Shown here: positions 43,185 through 64,000 of the stretch, piece by piece
Layout of the letters: each line of letters starts with the position of its first letter
How positions within the stretch are numbered: position 1 is the first letter of the stretch
Translations under genes and position numbers: made by a program
Origin: Procambarus clarkii
Taxonomy: Eukaryota; Arthropoda; Malacostraca; Decapoda; Cambaridae
Assembly: GCF_040958095.1 (NCBI RefSeq)
Contig: NC_091188.1
Span: 9,310,736-9,374,735, forward strand
Length of the DNA stretch: 64,000 bases
Direction: 5' to 3'
Notes under the pieces: generated by a model
Seen by the model: only the letters and a program-made list of their open reading frames with translations
The model's database searches: none
What the model was told of the DNA's origin: nothing

Positions 43185-44220
43185 ATGGACTGGAGTAAAG
43201 GACTCAAGAGCTATGAAGATTCAGAATGCTGTTATCTCAGGTGAGCTCAGTCACATGGTGTATGAAAAAGGAGCCCTGTACAGTATAAGGTGAAGAGATT
43301 ACTCTGTTGTTTGTGATATTAAATTCACTCAGTTTATTGAGGTTAAAATCACCCCAGTATAAAACCTTGTGCTTCAGCACTGCCTTTATCACATGATGCA
43401 GGTCTGTAACTTACTCTTCCATTGCTGTAATGAACTACTGCTGTCGGTTCACAACCATTTCCAGCCATTATATTGTATCATACAGATTCTGAGCATCCCA
43501 TACTTTTTAATTCCTTACTGCGGGTTTGCAGTAAAGTCGTTTTACATGTAGTATTAGACCACCTGCTCCTCTTCTTGTCCTCTGAAAATGAATGGTACCA
43601 CAAGAGACGGACTCTCCTTTCGATTATCTATTCTTGTCCCAATGATGAGATTCTCAACCCCAGTAATGTATATACACACAATGTGTATAAATTATTTTTA
43701 GGATTCAGAGTTGTGTAGACGCATTTTACATTCTTTAGCATAGTTTGCACCAGTCTGAGAAATTGGTTCTGTATTTTGCACATTTTTGCTGTATATTATT
43801 CCATCTCCAGCTCTGAATTTATTTTTATGAGGAAAGTTCCTAAACTACTTTTGTTTCAACAACAATTTTGTTGTTTTACTGTGAGGTCTGGGTGTATGTA
43901 AACATGTACCCATTCATGTTTACATAAGGCAGCGTCTGGGATGCTCTCAAACACAGGTTCGAAACCTCGTCACGGCCCTTGTGGATTTGTTCATGTACCC
44001 ATTCAGTTAAATTAGGCAGTTTTTATTTGATTTCTTTAGTATATTCCATCTGTGCTTGAGATTTATGCAAATTAATTAAGTTTGCACAAGGTGTAGTAGT
44101 CATCGCTCTGAACCTTTCTGCTTGGAAAATGGTTAAATCTTTCACCTTTCCTGTCAATTTAGCATTTTTATCTTTTATTTTGCAATGTTTCTTATAAAAT
44201 AATGGTTATTTTTTAGTTTC
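43185..44220. other. Intergenic, mostly unassigned, with one SINE B piece
   Basis: 43925-43997 holds a SINE family B fragment (ggcagcgtctgggatgctct, then gtcacggcccttgtggattt). Otherwise no feature is seen. Confidence 0.45.
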
Positions 44221-44224
44221 TTTC

Positions 44225-44720
44225 TCTCCATACACACAGAAATCACAATACAGTACCATGATATATCAAAGAACAAAGCCACAAGGGCCGTGATGAGAGT
44301 TCAAACCTACGTCCAGAATGATTCCAGATGTGCCTTAGTCGACTACGCCACAACATGGTTAAAAGAATTGCAACCTGGAGTGCAATTTGCCCTCACAAGG
44401 CTCCCAAAACTTCTCTGAAGCACAAACTGGGGTTTTACACAATTCCCCCATGCAACTGGGCTCTGTCAACCAAATGTTCTACCTCTTCGCCCTTACTTCA
44501 TTACACACAGAAATCACAATAGCGTGATATATCAAATCAAATGGGGGAAATTTTGTAAAACCTCGGTTTGTGCTTGAGAAGCTGTGGGAGTCTCAGGAGG
44601 GCAAGTTGCACTCCAGGTTGCAATTCTTTTAACCATGTTGTGGTGCAGTCAACTAAGGCGCATCTGGGATCATCCCAGACATAGATTTGAACCCTCATCA
44701 CGGCCCTTGTGAACTTGTTC
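44225..44720. repeat. Large inverted pair of SINE family B copies
   Basis: Arms of about 165 bp (44275-44440 and 44540-44705) are reverse complements. They include the tRNA-like segment (cttagtcgactacgccacaa against its complement) and flanking gcaacctggagtgcaatttg. A roughly 100-bp spacer carries the SINE start motif cacagaaatcacaatagcgt. Confidence 0.8.
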
Positions 44721-45009
44721 ATTTCTCTTCATAGTTTCTGTATCTGTTTCAACATCTCTGCCAGCAATCCCAATGTTTACCCGGTTTGTTGGATTATACT
44801 TTTTTTTGCTGTAGTTATCATATGGCCCCAAGTTTTATTTAGTTGAAAATCATGAAACTTTCATCAGATTCTTCTGACCACCTTGTAGGACTTTTACTTT
44901 CTCAACCCAGAAGACAGTTGTGTTTAACCCTTCAAGTACAGTTATCATCATACAATGATCCCCCGGAAAATGCAGTTATGTTGATTTTAATTATGACCCG
45001 GATTTTATT

Positions 45010-45420
45010 CAAATTATGGGAATGCCAAAATAAGAACAGAGGAATATAAGGCGAGTGATATTAAAGGTATCAGATTCACCAAGGACTCTATTGAGGGGAT
45101 AAGTTACCTGGAGGGACATTAGGAAAGCAAAATGAGTGATCCTGAAAATCAGGACATTCTACAAGATGGTGCATGAATTGAGACAAAGCAGTTCAGACAA
45201 AAAAGAAGCAAGACATTGTTCCTAAGTGCCCAAGAGTTAAGTTGAGTGTGACTGATACACAACCTAGCCAGAGCCTATTATGACATAATAGACAATTTTC
45301 CTTTGTCCTTCCTCCCACCACCATGGCCTACTATTATGGTGGTGGGAGGAAGGACAAGGGAAAATGTCACTTTTAAGAGTACGCAGTTTGTTACCTGTGA
45401 TGACATGGCTTCAACGAGGT
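45010..45420 (-). mobile_element. LINE C-terminal fragment with a local inverted duplication
   Basis: It follows the same order as 42560-43180 (agattcaccaaggactctat, then gcgagtgatattaaagg). Inside it, 45291-45324 and 45335-45367 are reverse complements with a 10-bp spacer (tccttcctcccaccaccat and its complement), making a hairpin absent from the sister copy. Confidence 0.7.
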
Positions 45421-45626
45421 ACTCAAGCCCCACTACTGCAACAAGACAGCTCCCAAGGGGGGTACTGCATATGAGACATTTTCAATTCAGGGATGTAGTA
45501 ACACTTTGTAAATGATAAGGAGTTAACAAAAAGTAATCACTTAAATCTAAACCATATTCTACTTTTTTAAAGCAGGTTTGGGTATTCTGAGACTAGATAA
45601 TTTAAGTTTTAAAAACTCTTATTCAT

Positions 45627-45636
45627 TTTATTTATT
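45627..45636 (-). terminator. Candidate COPS2 polyadenylation signals
   Basis: Two overlapping AATAAA motifs on minus (AATAAATAAA), about 500 nt past the COPS2 stop codon. Confidence 0.45.
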
Positions 45637-46136
45637 AAATTAACAAGGACTGGCTGGAAACAAAAATGGGCTTGGAATCACATGTTATGAACTTGAAAAA
45701 ACTTTGTGTCACCAAAGCATCCTGGAGCAATTATATTTTCAAATGAAATAGTAAACAAAAAAGCTATTGAAAGAAGAATATGCTGTACTGCTTAAAGCTT
45801 AAATCAACCAAATATGGCCAATGAAAGCACAAAATCAGAAGCACAACTGTAGAGTCATTTCAGTACTGTGTGTCTTGTTATCATATTCAACTTAAGCTTT
45901 TCACATTTGTCACAGTTACAAAATAATAACTCATTAAAATATTAAGAAATTTACACAACTTTTGCTCCCTACAATAATATTTTTTTTTTGTACACTTTTG
46001 CTGAATGTGTACAGGATTTTTTTTGGTAAATTCTGTTTATAAATAATTTTTCTCACTAACTTCCTGCATGCTGAAAAAATCTAGTTCCCAGAATACATTT
46101 CATCAATGGTATCTGCTGTTTTACTTCCATGTCTAC

Positions 46137-63473
<17,337 letters not shown>

Positions 63474-63529
63474 TTACAACTAGAACAAAAACTATGCAGA
63501 TGATGAATCACAATAATGTGGCATTAGAT

Positions 63530-63672
63530 ATGATGACTGAACCACACAACAGAAGATGGAGAAACGTCTCGGTCCGTCCTGGACCATTAACAAGTCATGT
63601 GTGATGTACTACACTATACTTGGAGAAATGTTGTCGTTTCTCCATCTTCTGATGTGTGGTCTGGTCATCAAC
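63530..63672. mobile_element. Foldback element in the COPS2 intron upstream of 63458
   Basis: The left part (gaccacacaacagaagatgg-like, then aacgtctcggtccgtcctgg) and the right part (aaatgttgtcgtttctccat, then cttctgatgtgtggtctggt) are inverse copies, looser than at 261-405. Its outer ends use the same ccacaca/tgtgtgg motif. Confidence 0.65.
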
Positions 63673-63879
63673 AAAAACTAGGTATGTTAGATTACAGCCA
63701 ATCAAGGGCAGTATTATAGGTCACCATATCACCTCCATATACTATTAAGCCAGATGTAAATAAAACATATTATGGCAACTGACATTTAGCAATAGTAAAG
63801 GCGCTGGTCTCCAGACACAAAGTTACAGTATTTACCTTTTTGGAGGAATACCAGCATTGAATATATTGAAATGTCTCTT

Positions 63880-64000
63880 TCTAGATAAGCCCTGGTGGCT
63901 CCCTGAAGCTATCTTGCTGAGATTGCTTCCAACTACTAGGTTACATCAGTCATAGAATTCTGTTTAACTTACTAGGGACCAGAGCCAAAACCTTTCCCCC
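63880..64000 (+). repeat. Arm-like dispersed repeat, cut by the window edge
   Basis: ggctccctgaagctatcttg, then cttactagggaccagagcca, matches the left arm of the 39690-41610 element and 37995-38330. Confidence 0.6.

Overview
The window looks like nuclear DNA of an arthropod, most likely a decapod crustacean. This is inferred from intron-rich animal genes with diverged protein sequences, long AT-rich introns and intergenic DNA, and a dense mix of CR1-like LINEs, tRNA-derived SINEs, Penelope-like DNA, foldback elements and minisatellites. I see no bacterial operons, no CRISPR array and no intact viral genome.

Four host genes can be read exon by exon. In all four the splice phases close and the families are recognisable. 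TAF7 (TFIID subunit 7) is on the minus strand at 5548-11279 with nine coding exons and 369 residues. MRPS23 (mitochondrial small-subunit protein mS23) is on the minus strand at 18976-24723 with four coding exons and 175 residues. GATAD1 (GATA zinc finger domain protein 1) is on the plus strand at 25796-42146 with four coding exons and 278 residues. COPS2/CSN2 (COP9 signalosome subunit 2) is on the minus strand at 46137-63458; only its last five coding exons (228 residues) are inside the window, and its N-terminus lies beyond 64000. MRPS23 and GATAD1 are divergent, with start codons 1,072 bp apart. GATAD1 and COPS2 are convergent. The four genes serve separate housekeeping roles: transcription initiation, mitochondrial translation, chromatin, and cullin deneddylation.

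Between and inside the genes nearly everything recognisable is repetitive. 1-5547 holds SINE pieces, a foldback hairpin, a 1-kb minisatellite of 27-bp units and an old CR1 piece. 11345-18245 is intergenic and dominated by nested CR1-like LINE copies in both orientations. The MRPS23 introns hold a 5'-truncated LINE with a possible restriction-like endonuclease motif, a 34-bp minisatellite and a 75-bp duplication. GATAD1 introns 1 and 3 hold SINEs, several minisatellites, a 245-bp tandem repeat, LINE 3' ends and a 1.9-kb element with long inverted ends. The GATAD1-COPS2 interval holds LINE C-termini with RNase H and a large inverted SINE pair. The COPS2 introns hold another LINE, a nested CR1/SINE insertion, roughly 200-bp tandem repeats and a Penelope-like element with a GIY-YIG remnant.

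The two most interesting signals are a hammerhead-ribozyme-like fold (62979-63034) at the 3' end of the Penelope-like element, and two subfamilies of one tRNA-derived SINE whose 3' tails match the 3' ends of two different LINEs also present in the window.
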